64,000 nucleotides of DNA from assembly GCA_033977485.1 (NCBI GenBank), contig CM066993.1, forward strand, positions 28,696,001-28,760,000, given 5' to 3'. This document shows, in pieces, positions 11,381 through 21,802 of the stretch. The notes under the pieces were generated by a model that did no database searches, was not told the origin of the DNA, and saw only the letters and a program-made list of their open reading frames with translations. The translations under genes were made by a program, and so were the position numbers. This DNA is from Hydrangea macrophylla. Lineage: Eukaryota; Streptophyta; Magnoliopsida; Cornales; Hydrangeaceae. Each line of letters opens with the position of its first letter. Position 1 is the stretch's first letter.

Positions 11381-12120
11381 TTGGTAACACGCTCGTTATT
11401 AGGAATGCCACGATTGGGTCCATCCAGCTGGGTCCTAAGGTGCCTAGTTCCACCCCCATGCATTCTGAGTTGATCACACTTGGCACGGGCAGGTATTCTA
11501 CCTTTATCCCGAGCAAGTCTGACTCAGAAGACGAAGCGAGGCGTGCTAACCGGTCGGCCCTGGTATTTTTCTCTCTGGGTATCTGTGTGATGCAAAAACC
11601 CTGAAGCTTCTTTGAAACTGCTCAAACAAGGGCTAGATAGGCTACCATGTTGTCTCCCAGGCTTCGTACTTTTGGTTGACTTGATTGACCACGAGCTGAG
11701 AGTCGCTATAACCTTGGACCTATTGCGCATCCATGGAAGTGGCCAACTGCAATCCGACCAATAGTGCTTCATACTCAGCTTTGTTGTTGGAGGCACGGAA
11801 CCCAAACCTTAGGGCATACTCGAGCTGGATGTCGTCGGGGGTAGTCAAGATGATTCCTACCCCGCTACCTTGCTGGTTTGAGGAACCGTCCATATACAGC
11901 ACCCAAGTGGGGATGCCAGCCTGTAACCCGGGCGGTAGGACCGGAGGGTCGAGCTCTTTAATCGGGTCATTCAGATATGTGAACTCAACCAGAAAGTCTG
12001 CTACTGCTTGACCTTTGATGGCCGTCCAAGGGCTGTAGGTCACTTCAAATTCCTCTAACTCCACTGCCCACTTGACAAGCCTCCCTCCTCCCTGGTGGCG
12101 CATTGCCTGTTGATGATATC
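11381..12120 (-). pseudogene. Gypsy C RNase H region, second (aRNH) type
   Basis: The - strand encodes GGRLVKWAVELEEFEVTYSP, KGQAVADFLVEFT, then WVLYMDGSSNQQGSGVGI and NNKAEYEALLVGLQLA. This is the tail of the RT-linked RNase H followed by the archaeal-type second RNase H typical of the Tat/Athila side of plant gypsy elements. A frame change near 11720 breaks the C-terminal half (KVIATLSSWSIKS...). Reverse transcriptase and protease are absent: this block follows gag directly. Confidence 0.85.
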
Positions 12121-12489
12121 TCTGGCATCTTTCCCTCGATGAGGATTGGTCTGGGCTCACCACCTGGTGCACCTGGGTGCTCTGCTATGGTCACCATCTC
12201 CGGCGTGTTCCCAATCCGACGGGGAAACCGGCGCAGAGTGGGTATGGTTCAGGACTCTTCCGGGCTCTTGATCGGGAGCACTCTTTTTGGTCTGGTTCTC
12301 AGATTGAGGGCGTTTCTTCTGCAAGGCCAACAGTGCTTCGATTTGCTGCTGGGTTTGCCATTGGCCTTCCAGGAGTTGCGCGAGCGCCGCTATCACCTGC
12401 TCGGAGGTCATGGAGGCGGCCTGCTGCTCGAGCTGCAAGTTCTCCTGACCGGCCGGAACAGTATTTTTCTTACCCATCTTTGGTGGCAT
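12121..12489 (-). pseudogene. Gypsy C gag, N-terminal remnant
   Basis: ATG at 12489 on the - strand, about 60 bases inside the primer site, opens MPPKMGKKNTV and a Gln-rich segment (QENLQLEQQAASM, QQQIEALLALQKK). After about 110 codons it ends near 12157 and runs into the RNase H block. The missing part of gag, all of protease and the RT catalytic domain indicate an internal deletion of several kilobases with a junction near 12100-12170. Confidence 0.75.
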
Positions 12490-12531
12490 GTTGATCAGTT
12501 AAGGAATTTGTTGGTGAAGAACTTATCGTTT

Positions 12532-12550
12532 CCCACAGACGACGCCAAGC
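12532..12550 (-). promoter_or_regulatory. Primer-binding site of gypsy C
   Basis: On the - strand GCTTGGCGTCGTCTGTGGG directly follows the 5' LTR end. This resembles the TGGCGCCGTCTGTGGG primer site common in Tat-type plant gypsy elements. Confidence 0.7.
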
Positions 12551-13167
12551 TGATGATGCCAAAAATTGGTAAGTGAGACTAAGAAGAAAGATATGGTGAC
12601 ACAATCAATTGTATATGGTTCGGCCCCTTTAATGAGGTGATCTACATCTACGGGTGCATCAGTGCACTTCACTAGCAGATCACCGGCGGGCCTGGTAAGC
12701 CAACAATTGGGCGGTGCTACCAGTAATACCGGCCGGGTGTATGCGTATGAAATCTGTATGAATGCTATTCTTTAAGTTAAGAATGTGATCCCCGTTAATG
12801 GGGGTGAGTGGCCCCTTTTATAGGTGCAAGAGACCACCAACATAAGGCAACTGATTAGATAAGGAAGCCCTATGTAATTACAATTTGATGAGCATAAATC
12901 ATGGGACGTTTCCTAAATGGATTAGGAATCTATTTACACATTCCATTAGTCTTCTGACTGATTTAGGAAACAGCTGAGCGGCTTGGCTGTCAAACTGTAC
13001 CTCGTGGAGAGCTGCTGCATCGCATGCCTGGGTTGTACGAGCATACCGAATGGTTGTACTTGAAAGACCTCGGGATCAGTGGGCCATAGGCTTCCTTACC
13101 GGATAATTCGGGTCCTTCGCTGGTGACGTGGAGGTTTGACTGTAGTAGAATATTTTCGGGTGTATCA
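12551..13167 (-). repeat. 5' LTR of gypsy C
   Basis: 617-bp repeat matching 5722-6336, adjacent to the primer site. Scattered substitutions between the copies show the insertion is not recent. Confidence 0.92.
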
Positions 13168-13338
13168 TGTTCGGTTGGTCAATATGGATTGCCAGTTCAA
13201 AGACTTGTCTAGTAAGCTCTCCTAATCAACTTTGATGAGTCTTCACAAGGTAAATGGTTCGAGTCGCGAGACACCTTTACTGATACATAAATCTTACAAC
13301 CGCATTTTCAAAATTTTATTTTAAAAATGGTGGGGGAT
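13168..13338 (+). other. Copia B 3' internal region, right part, with polypurine tract
   Basis: Remainder of B's non-coding 3' region after gypsy C. Its last bases, AAAAATGGTGGGGGAT (13323-13338), form the polypurine tract immediately before the 3' LTR. Confidence 0.8.
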
Positions 13339-14180
13339 TGTTGGAGAATTTTTAAAATAAAGAGCATAAGAGAAGTTGAAATTGGAAACTTGTTTTGTAG
13401 GCGTACAATTGAGATTAAAAGGAGAAGAGTCATTTTTAGGTGCATGTGAAAAACACTGGATAATTTCTCTCATATGTATATATATATACACGGTTATTTA
13501 ACCATAGCAATTTGAATTTGACTTTTCATGAAAAGGTGTTTACCAAATTGATGTTTAGTATATATACATATATATATCGTATATATAAGGAATATAAGTA
13601 ACCTGATTTGAATTCATCATATTTCATGTAAGGCACTATTTGGAATTGACAAGGCACCTTTTTGATTCATGGAAACATCTTGGTTGATTTGATCCATTGA
13701 TTCAAATCAGTGCCATTGATTCGATGCCAATGATTCGGTGCAATCTCAATCTCTATTTAACGAAACATGATCTCAGTGTTTGAGAAAATTAATTCGGTCA
13801 GATTAGAGATAAAGTTAACAGTCTCTTTATCTCTTTACAAAAAACAAGCATTCCAAGTCTTAATTACTCTCTGTCCTTTAGAATTTTTACAAAGTTATAT
13901 TATTCTGTATTTTGTTAACTGCAGTAACAACATACATTTTTGGCTGAAAAATATTAGTGATAATTCTAGGGCTATCTTCAATAGTGCATTTTACAGACAG
14001 TGTTTGCTTCATAGTATCTTGAATAGAAACTCGTGGAATACCCAGTTGCACACCGATTACAATATTTGGTGGGGGTGAATATTGTATTTAGGAAAGTGTC
14101 TAGTACACGCTTTGAAGATTTAGTTGTTTATTTTTTGAAGAGTTTCCGCCAACCAGAGGACGAATTTTTTATTTTCAACA
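13339..14180 (+). repeat. 3' LTR of copia B
   Basis: 842-bp copy of 547-1407, ending TTCAACA at 14180, followed directly by the resumed RT frame of copia A. Confidence 0.93.
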
Positions 14181-14709
14181 AAATCACACTTGGGATCTTG
14201 TTGATATTCCTGACCAAAAAGATGTGATCGGCCTAAAGTGGATCTACAAGACCAAGTTCAAAGAAAATGGCTCAATCGAAAAGCACAAGGCCTGTCTATT
14301 CTCAAAATGCTACTCACAGCAGTCTGGAATAGACTTCAATGAAACCTTTGCTCCAATCGCTCGAATGGAAACCATTTGAACTGTCCTAGGATTAGTAGCA
14401 CAACTGGAACTTCAAGTATTCCAGCTTGATGTAAAATCAACTTTCCTAAATGGTGCATTGGAAGATAAAGTCTATGTTGAACAACCTAAAGGCTATGTGG
14501 TGAAAGGAAAGGAAAGTAAGGTGTATCGCGAAAAAGTACTCTATGGCCTAAACAAGCACCACGTGCTTGGAACAACAAAATTGACTAGTACTTTCTTCAG
14601 AATGGTTTTCAAAGAAGTCCAAGTGAGCCATTCCTTTCCTTTATGTCAAAAAAGGAGTTACAAATGATTTCCTTACCGATTTGTCGATGATTTGATGTAT
14701 GCTAGTACT
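14181..14709 (+). pseudogene. Copia A, right piece: reverse transcriptase middle
   Basis: The RT frame resumes with HTWDLVDIPDQKDVIGLKWIYK, then GIDFNETFAPIARMET, a stop near 14378, FQLDVKSTFLNGALEDKVYVEQPKGY and YGLNKHH. A frameshift and a short FVDDLMYAS segment follow (the YVDD-type motif reads FVDD). The frame is cut at 14710 by the LTR of copia D. No further RT, RNase H or LTR of A appears to the right. Confidence 0.85.
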
Positions 14710-14808
14710 TGTTGGATTGGGTTTCCCTCCTATTTAGAGGATGGTCCATGATTTGATGTATGCTGGTACTTGTTGGGTTGGGTTTTCCTCCTATGTGGAG
14801 GATGGTCC
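14687..14808 (+). repeat. 61-bp tandem duplication at the A/D junction
   Basis: Two copies (14687-14747 and 14748-14808) each contain the end of A (GATTTGATGTATGCT.GTACT) plus the first 38 or so bases of D's LTR. They differ at several bases, so the duplication arose well after D inserted but is not recent. Confidence 0.8.
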
Positions 14809-15511
14809 AAGTTTGTGTTGAAGTCTATGTGGGTTCATAGCTTACATGAAGAAAGTTTGTTTTAGGCCCAAGCTTGTAGGTTTTCTACAAAAAAACTTAT
14901 CACTGTCTTTTGTAAGAGAATATAGAAAGTACCAGTCACCAAAAACAGAGAGAAAAGGGAGAGAAAAGGAAGGCTGTCCAATTTTCATCAAAGACTTCGA
15001 TCGGCAAACATTCGTGGTCCGATTGAGTTAAAATTTGGCAGGCAAGTTCACAACTCATGTGTCTATAACCTGAATGGCAGAGATCAGATTTTGAGCTCTC
15101 TATTACAGATATTCTTCACGTGAACAGTAACTCCGTTTTGGTGAAGATCTCTCCAAAAATTCTTGTAGATATTTGTATAGTTGCCAAGAATGTTTGTTTC
15201 TTGAAGATTACTCTTGCTTATGCTTGATTGTATACCTCTAGTTTTATCTAGAGAAGAACTCTTGTAATACCTATTATTTGTTGATAGTGGATTTTGGGTG
15301 GACTACGCTCTCGTGGTTTTTACTCTCCAATTTGGGGAGGTTTTCTATGTGAAAATTCGGTGTTGTTCTTGTTGATCTGTAAGTTATTTTTTGGGCAGCT
15401 TATTTTGCATCTCTACTTGTTCTTTTCTAATAGGTTCACACAAAGAAGGAGAATAATTTATGTGTTGTGCATTGTTGATTCAGGTTTACGAATCTTTGTT
15501 GGCTTCTCCCA
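14771..15511 (+). repeat. 5' LTR of copia D
   Basis: Starts TGTTGGGTTGGG and ends TCTCCCA, about 741 bp. A partial extra copy of its first bases lies at 14710 because of the 61-bp duplication. Confidence 0.85.
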
Positions 15512-15518
15512 TTAAAGT

Positions 15519-15530
15519 GGTATCAGAGCG
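15519..15530 (+). promoter_or_regulatory. Primer-binding site of copia D (tRNA-Met type)
   Basis: TGGTATCAGAGC, seven bases after the LTR end. Complementary to the 3' end of plant initiator tRNA-Met. Confidence 0.9.
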
Positions 15531-15562
15531 CCCGTTTGTTGTATACTTTCCTTGTGTGAACA

Positions 15563-16356
15563 ATGGAAACTAGTACAAGTAGAATGGTTAATTTGAATGG
15601 TTCAAACTTCCATGTTTGGAAGGAAAAAAATAGAAGATTTTATTTATGTTAAAGATTACCATGAACCGGTATTCTCTACTGAGAAACTCGATAGCAAACT
15701 GATGCTAAATGGAATTTACTACATCGATAAGTGTGTGGGTACATCAGGTAGTGGGTAGATGACAATGTCTTGAATCATGTCTGTGGAGAGACACATGCAT
15801 GAAGTTTGTGGATTAAGCAGGAATAGTTGTATGCCCGAAAGACTGGAAACAACAAGTTATTTTTGATAAAGCAGATGATGTCATTGAGATATCACGACAT
15901 AACTCCGATGATAGATTCTTTCCAAGGAATTATTAATCAGTTGGCTGCAATGTGTATCATTTTGATGACGAGGTACATGGGCTATGGCTTCTCGGAACTT
16001 TGCCGAACTCGAGGGAGATGTTGAGAACATCATTGTCTAATTCAACCCCGAATGGTGTTATCTCGAGGATTTAGCTAAGAGTAGTGTTCTAAGTGAAGAG
16101 ATGAGGAGAAAGTCATAGGGTTCATCTTTGTAGTTAGATGTCTTAGTTACTGAGACAATGGGGAGGAGTAAGAGCAAAGGTCCAAAGCACAACAGAGGCA
16201 AGTCCAGAAGTAAGTCCAACAAATTTGCATCTGTTGAGTGTTATTTATTGTGGTTTGAAAGGGCATATCAAGAAGCATTGCCGGAACCTAAAAAGGGATA
16301 ACAAAAGGAACCAAGATCCAAAAAATAAGAAAGATGATGCAAATGGTGAAGATTAA
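15563..16356 (+). pseudogene. Copia D gag
   Basis: ATG 15563 opens METSTSRMVNLNGSNFHVWK, then hits a shift and stops. Fragments of the Gag core are recognisable: YARKTGNNKLFLIKQMMSLRY with SFQGIINQLAAM (15827-15960), and a CCHC-like knuckle (CGLKGHIKKHC) near 16250-16290 in another frame. At least four frame changes are needed to follow it. Confidence 0.8.
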
Positions 16357-18050
16357 ATTATCATCACTGAAGGCTTTCTTATTGTCTGCGACGATATTGA
16401 TGTTGTAAACCTTGTATGTCATGAGATGAGCTAGGTAGCAGATAGTGGTGCTTCAACTCATGCTATATCTCAAAGGGAATTTTTTACATCTTATACGCCT
16501 AGTGAGTATGGGTTTGTGAAGATGGGAAATTGATGGTTTTTCTGAAGTTGTCGGCATTAGATATGTTCACTTGGAAACCGATAATGGCACACGTTTAGTT
16601 CTTAAAAATGTCAAACACATTCCAGACATTCAGTTCAATTTAATTTCTGTGGGAAGACTTGCTGATGAAGGGTTCTGCAACACTTTTTATGGTAATATAT
16701 GGAAGCTTACCAAAGGTGCCATGGTTGTGGCTAGAGGTAAAAGTGTAAGACATTGTATCTGATGCAGGCAAACCTTATTAAAGACAGAATTAATGCAGTA
16801 GAAGATTAAGATACAGCTGAACTATGGGACCAGAGACTCAGTCAGATAAGTGAGAAAGGCTTAGTGGTACTAGCTAAAAAGGGACTGCTCTTAGGAGTCC
16901 AGTCAGGCTATAAAGAGGGCGCCCTTTCTTTATTAAAGAGAGGACCTCTGTTTTGGCCGTCAGATCGTGTTTTCATTAATGGCAGTTTTATCATTTTATA
17001 GTTTTTTAACACAATCCAACGGCCAAAACAGAGGTCCTCTCTGTAATAAAGAGAGGTGGCCCTCTTTAGAGAATCTTTGCTCAGCAGTCAAGGGGAATCA
17101 TCTCAAAAGGTGTGCTCACTATTTAGCAGGTAGCTAGAATCGAGTTTCTTTCAAAAATTCATCTTCTTCTAAAAAGCCTAATGTACTTGACTGGTACATT
17201 CGAATGTTTGTGGGTCAATGATGACGAGATCACTTGGTGGTGCTTTCAACTTTGTGACATTCCTTGATGATCATTCAAGGAAGATTTGGGTTTACATTTT
17301 GAAGATAAAAGATTAGGTGCTGGGTGTCTTCAAACAGTTCCAAGCTTCAGTTGAAAGAGAGACAAGGAAGAAACTAAGATGTATCCAAAGTGATAATGGA
17401 GGAGAGTACTCAGGTCCATTTGATGAGTATTGCAGGGAGCAAGGTATTAGACACCAGAAGATACCTCAGTTGAATGTTTTGGAAGAAAGAATGAACATTA
17501 CTTTGGTTGAAAGAGTCAGATGTTTGCTTTCACAAACAAGGTTGCCGAGATACTTTTGGGGTGAGACTTTGAGTACTATTGTACATGTGTTGAATCTCAC
17601 ACCATGTGTTCTTCTATAGTTTGATGTGCCAAACAGAGTCTGGACAAGTAAGGATGTTTGTTATGTTCATCTTCGTGTCTTTGGATGTAAGGCATTTATG
17701 CATATTCCCAAAGATTCTCCAAGCTTGATGTGAAGGCTAGGCAGTGTGCGTTTATGGGCTATGGTCAGGATGAGGTTTGGTTACAGATTTTATGATCCAA
17801 TCAACAAGAAACTTATCAGAAGCTGCGATGTCGTGTTTATGGAGGATGAGACCATACAAGATATTAAGAAGGCAGATAAGATAGTGCCACAATACAGTGA
17901 TGATTTGATTGACTTGGATCTAGCTCCTATGGCGCCCGTGCCAGAAAATATTGAAGAGAATAATCAACAGGGTGCAACTGAAGTGAATAAAAGTGCTCCC
18001 ATACAAGCTGAAGCAGGCGGTGTCGAAGGTCAATTTTAAGAACCAGAGAT
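16357..18050 (+). pseudogene. Copia D protease and integrase, split by a MITE
   Basis: The protease motif VADSGASTHAI (16438-16470) keeps the DSG triad. RLVLKNVKHIPDIQFNLISVGRL follows. The integrase zinc region (AELWDQRLSQISEKGL) is interrupted by the MITE at 16913-17066. After it come FVTFLDDHSRKIWVYILK, CIQSDNGGEYSGPF, the region of the catalytic Glu (LEERMNITLVERVRCLL) and FWGETLSTIVHVLN. The tail GYRFYDPINKKLIRSCDVVFMED runs into an acidic linker. Stops near 17316 and 17619 and several shifts break it. Confidence 0.87.
16913..17066. mobile_element. MITE, 154 bp, with 48-bp terminal inverted repeats
   Basis: The left arm (16913-16960) and right arm (17019-17066) are near-perfect reverse complements, beginning AAGAGGGC and sharing AGAGAGGACCTCTGTTTTGG. 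The loop between is about 58 bp and AT-rich. Both sides are flanked by TA (16911-16912 and 17067-17068), fitting a TA target duplication of the Tc1/mariner type, although the ends are not the classic Stowaway CTCCCTCC. It has no coding capacity and splits the integrase of D. Confidence 0.85.
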
Positions 18051-19648
18051 TCCATTTCCACTTAGAAGGTCTACCAAAGACTGACATCTTTCTACACGAT
18101 ACTCTGATGATGAGTATATGTTACTTACTGACGGGGAGAGCCCTAAAGTTTTGAAGAAGCCATGGAAAAGGAACACAAGAAAGAGTGGATTGAAGCTAAA
18201 AAAGATGAATGAAGCCATTATATGAGAATAACACCTTTGACTTAGTAAAGCTGTCTAAGGGTAAAAGAGCTTTGAAGACAAGTGGGTTTATAGAGTCAAG
18301 CATGAAAAACATACTTTACAGTCACGGTATAAAGCTAGATTGGTTGTTAAGGGATTCAGTCAGAGAAAAGGAGTTGATTTTGATAAGATATTTTCTCCAA
18401 TTGTGAAGATGTCATCCATTTGAGTTGTTCTCGTTTAGCAGCTAGTCTTGATCTAGAGGTTGAGTAGATTGATGTGAAGACTGACTGCCTTTATGGTAAC
18501 TTAGATGAAGAGATTTATATGGAGAAACCAGAGGGTTTCAAGGTAAAGGAGAATGAGGATCTTGTGTGCAGATTGAAGAAAAGTCTTTATGGCTTGAGAA
18601 AGCACCAAGGAAGTGGTATATGAAGTTTGAGTCAGTTATGGAAGATCAAGGCTACAAGAAGACCACTTTTGACCATTGTGTTTTCGTACAGAAATTCTCT
18701 GATGATGATTTCATTGTTTTGTTTTTCTATGTTAATGATATGTTAATTGTTGGCAGGAATGCTTTTAGGATTGACAGCAAGGAGAAGCAGTTAAATAAGC
18801 CTTTTGCCATAAAAGACTTAGGGCCAGTAAAGCAGATCCTTGGCATGAGGATTATTCGAGAAATAGATATCAAGAAATTGTACTTATCACAAGAAAAGTA
18901 CATTGAGAAAGTTCTTCAAAGATTCAACATGAGCAAAGCTAAAGTGGTCAATTCTCTTTTGCTACTCATTTTAGATTGAGTAGTAAACACAATCCTTCTA
19001 CAGATGAAGAGAAGAAAGACATGCAAATAGTTCCATATTCCTCAGCAATGGGAAGTTTGATATATGCTATGGTGTGTATAAGTTCAGATATAACTCATGC
19101 AGTTGGTATGGTCAGTCGATTCCTTTCAAATCTCGGAAGAGAGCATTGTAATGTAGTGAAGTGGATCATGAGGTACCTATGCTAGTTGGTTACATAGATT
19201 CAACATGGCTGGAGATGTTGATACTCACAAGTCTACTTCAGATTATTTGATCACCTTTGCAGGGGGAGTTGTGGCTGGCAGTTGAGATTGCAAAAGTGTG
19301 TTGCACTTTCTACCACTAAAGCAGAGTTCATTGCAACAACTAAAGCATGTAAGGAGCTGCTATGGATGAAAAAGTATGTACAAGAACTTGGTTTTGATCA
19401 AGATCAATATGTCTTGTATTGTGATAGATAGAGCACCGTCCACCTTGGTAAGAATGCTACTTTCCACTCAAGGTCAAAACATATTGATGTGAGATACGGT
19501 CCATTGGATTAGAGACGTTCTAATATCAAAGTTGTTAAAAATTCATACGAATGATAATGGCTCCAATATTTTGACAAAGGCTTTACCAAGGGAAAAGCTT
19601 GAAGTTTGTAGGTTGATCACCAGGATGGCGAATAATCCCATAGTCATG
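18051..19648 (+). pseudogene. Copia D reverse transcriptase and RNase H
   Basis: RT signatures in several frames: PLYENNTFDLVKL, KARLVVKGFSQRKGVDFD, then RKWYMKFESVMEDQGYKKTTFDHCVF. The catalytic motif reads YVNDM (18727-18741), with the second Asp... first Asp pair altered to Asn-Asp, which should abolish polymerase activity. KDLGPVKQILGMRII and SQEKYIEKVLQRFNM follow. RNase H: YSSAMGSLIYAMVC, VALSTTKAEFIATTKACKELLWMK and HSRSKHIDVRY. At least six frame breaks. Confidence 0.88.
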
Positions 19649-19658
19649 AAGGAGGAGA
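19649..19658 (+). promoter_or_regulatory. Polypurine tract of copia D
   Basis: AAGGAGGAGA directly before the 3' LTR start at 19661. Confidence 0.75.
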
Positions 19659-19660
19659 TT

Positions 19661-20000
19661 TGTTGGGTTAGGTTCCCCTCCTATGTGGAGGATGGCCCAA
19701 GTTTGTGTTGAAACCCATGTGGGTTCATAGTCCACATGGAAAAAAGTTTGTTTTAGGCCTAAGCTTTTAGGTTTTCTACAGAAAACCTATCACTCTCTTT
19801 TGTAAGAGAATATAGAAACTACCAACCACCAAAAACAGAGAGAAACTTCAAGTTTATGCTTAATTGTATGCCTCTAGTAACTCCATTTTAGTGAAGATCT
19901 CTCCAAAAATCTTTGTGGATAGTTGTATAGTTGCCAAAAATGTTTGTTTCTTGAAGATTACTCTTGCTTATGCTTGATTGTATGCCTCTAGTTCTATCTA
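19661..20000 (+). repeat. 3' LTR of copia D, left part
   Basis: Matches 14771 onward and is interrupted at 20001 by copia E. An internal stretch is partly duplicated (the GAAGATCTCTCCAAAAAT region and the ATTGTATGCCTCTAG phrase recur near 19860 and 19980). Confidence 0.85.
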
Positions 20001-20199
20001 TGAATATATCAAATAACCAAGAGAACAACAAAGAAAAAAGAGAAAAGAGAGCTAGAATTTCTCATAACATGAAATCAAAATGAATGAATACAAAAGAAAG
20101 AGACAAATAAGAATATAACTAGGTATACAATATTACCGTAAATAAAGTAAAAGACTAAACTACCCTAAAGCTAAAAAGCTAAATATTAGTACTCTAATA
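20001..20199 (-). repeat. 3' LTR of copia E
   Basis: About 199 bp, similar to 22999-23199. The adjacent CCCTCCCTCAAACTC (20200-20214) is, on the - strand, a GAGGGAGGG polypurine tract. Confidence 0.87.
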
Positions 20200-20212
20200 C
20201 CCTCCCTCAAAC

Positions 20213-21520
20213 TCATAATGCTACAGCTAGAAGCATAGAGAGTTTGCCAACCAAAAAACAAAAATGCTGAATCAGATGTGACTTTGTAAGCAAATCAGTA
20301 ATCTGCGCAGAAGAAGAAACAAAAGGCAAAGTGATAGCTCCATGCTTAAGGTGATGATGAGAAATATGACAATCAATCTCTATATGCATGGTCCTCTCAT
20401 CAAAAACTGAATTGTGAGCAATCTGAATAGCGCTCTTGTTATCATAATACATAGGTGAAGGGCGAGGAAGAGAGACATCCATATCTATAAGTAGCCGGCG
20501 TAACCAAACAACCTCACGAGTAGTCAAAGCCACAGCACGATATTCAGCTTCTGTGGAAGTCACAGCAACAACATCTTGCTTCTTGCTCTTCTAAGAAATG
20601 AGAAAATCACCCAAAAATATACAAAATCTAGTAGACAGACTTATGATCTGTAGGGTCATCGACCCAATCAGCATCAGAGTATGCATGCAGCTCCAAGGAA
20701 GAAGATGATGAAAGTAAAAGACTTTGAAATCGAGTGCCCCTCAAGTACCTTAGAATACGATGAATAGTAGCCCAATGAACTATAGTAGGGGAAGTAACAA
20801 AATGACTAACAACATAAACATCATGAGCAATATCCATATGAGTAATAGTAAGATAAACCAAGCTACCAACAATAGAGCGATATATGGTAGGATCGGGCAA
20901 AGGAACGCCATCAGAAGGGGAAAGGCAAACATTAAGCTATAAAGGGGTATCAACAATCTTATTACCAGTGAGGCGAGCACACTCAAGAATGTCACTTGTA
21001 TAATGCACTGAGAGAGAAGATAACCTTTTGGAGAAAAGTCTACTTCAATCCCCAAAAAATAATGCAGTAGACCTAAGTCCTTCATTTCAAAACAACGAGC
21101 TAATTCAGACTTCAACACTGCAATCCTATCAACATCATCACTAGTAATAATCATGTGATCAACATACAAAGAAAGCATAATACGATGAGCAGTGGTACAC
21201 TTGATAAAGAGAGCTGAATCATACTCACTTAGGAAAAACCCAAATGAGGTAATCACAGTGGAAAACTTCTTAAACCATGCTCAAAGGGCTATTTTAAGAC
21301 CATATAAGGCTTTCTTAAGCTTACAAACTTCACAAGGACCACGAGGAATACCCAGAGGAGAAACTATATAAACCTCCTCTTGGAGGTCTTCATTCAAGAA
21401 AGTATTTTTAACATCCATCAATGTTTTATGCCACTGACGCATAGAAGCAACTGCAATAAGAGTACGAACAGTAGTCATTTTAGCAACATGAACAAAAGTC
21501 TCTTTATAATCTATACCATA
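20213..21520 (-). pseudogene. Copia E reverse transcriptase and RNase H
   Basis: Reading downward: TLMDVKNTFLNEDLQEEVYI, CKLKKALYGLK, then [15 protein letters not shown]. The catalytic motif reads YVDHM in place of YVDDM (second Asp to His). [21 protein letters not shown] and, after a frameshift, [20 protein letters not shown] and YSDADWVDDPTDHKS follow. The RNase H end has STEAEYRAVALTTREVVWLRRLL, YDNKSAIQIAHN and ERTMHIEIDCH. The active-site change and frame breaks indicate an inactive copy. Confidence 0.88.
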
Positions 21521-21802
21521 CTATTGGGAAAAACCCTTGGCAACCAATCTTGCTCTGTACCGCTCAACAGACCCGACACCTGTTAATGGCATGGGAGTAC
21601 TATCAGTAGTCATAACATGCAAAGAGGACGCAGGACATAAGGAATCAAAAGAGGATAAGTCAGGTGACACATAATTAGAAGCTCCAGAGTCTAAGACCCA
21701 AATACCTGAGGACATACTTGAAGACATACTTAGTGAAGAGGTGGCTATAGCATGTGGTTGTGTGGCAAGGAACTTCTGAAATTGCTCAGCAAGGGAGGTC
21801 AT
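21521..21802 (-). pseudogene. Copia E protease joined directly to reverse transcriptase
   Basis: One open frame carries a Ser-rich Gag tail, the protease motif GIWVLDSGASNYVSPDL with intact DSG, and LHVMTTDSTPMPLTGVGSV. It then passes straight into YRARLVAKGFSQ, an RT motif. The whole integrase and the N-terminal part of RT (roughly 450-550 residues in intact relatives) are missing without a frame break at the joint. This marks a clean internal deletion. Confidence 0.87.

Larger units (their letters stand above)
5722..13167 (-). mobile_element. Tat-like Ty3/gypsy element C, internally deleted, nested in copia B
   Basis: Bounded by LTRs of 615 and 617 bp (on the - strand TGATAC...CATCA). Coding order on the - strand is gag (12489 downward), RNase H, integrase, which is gypsy order with protease and RT missing. 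The primer site (TTGGCGTCGTCTGTGGG on the - strand, 12532-12550) and the polypurine tract (AAATGGGGGGCAGC, 6337-6352) flank the LTRs correctly. Flanks AGTCC (5717-5721) and TGTTC (13168-13172) match at only 3 of 5 bases, so the target duplication has decayed or is absent. An extra gene lies on the opposite strand between pol and the 3' LTR, as known for the Tat lineage. Confidence 0.92.
547..14180 (+). mobile_element. Copia LTR retrotransposon B, nested in A and containing gypsy C
   Basis: Two direct repeats of 861 and 842 bp bound this element, both starting TGTTGGAG and ending TTCAACA. The left flank is AAATA (542-546) and the right flank AAATC (14181-14185), a 5-bp target duplication with one change. 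Removing B brings the two RT halves of copia A together in frame. Internal order is Gag, protease, integrase, RT, RNase H, which is the copia order. Stops and frameshifts are frequent, so B is dead as an autonomous element. Its 3' internal region is split by gypsy C at 5722-13167. Confidence 0.93.

Noticed and set aside
15519..15530. tRNA-Met gene remnants at TGGTATCAGAGC sites
   Set aside because: Only the 12-15 bases complementary to the tRNA end are present, next to LTRs. They are primer sites, not tRNA genes.
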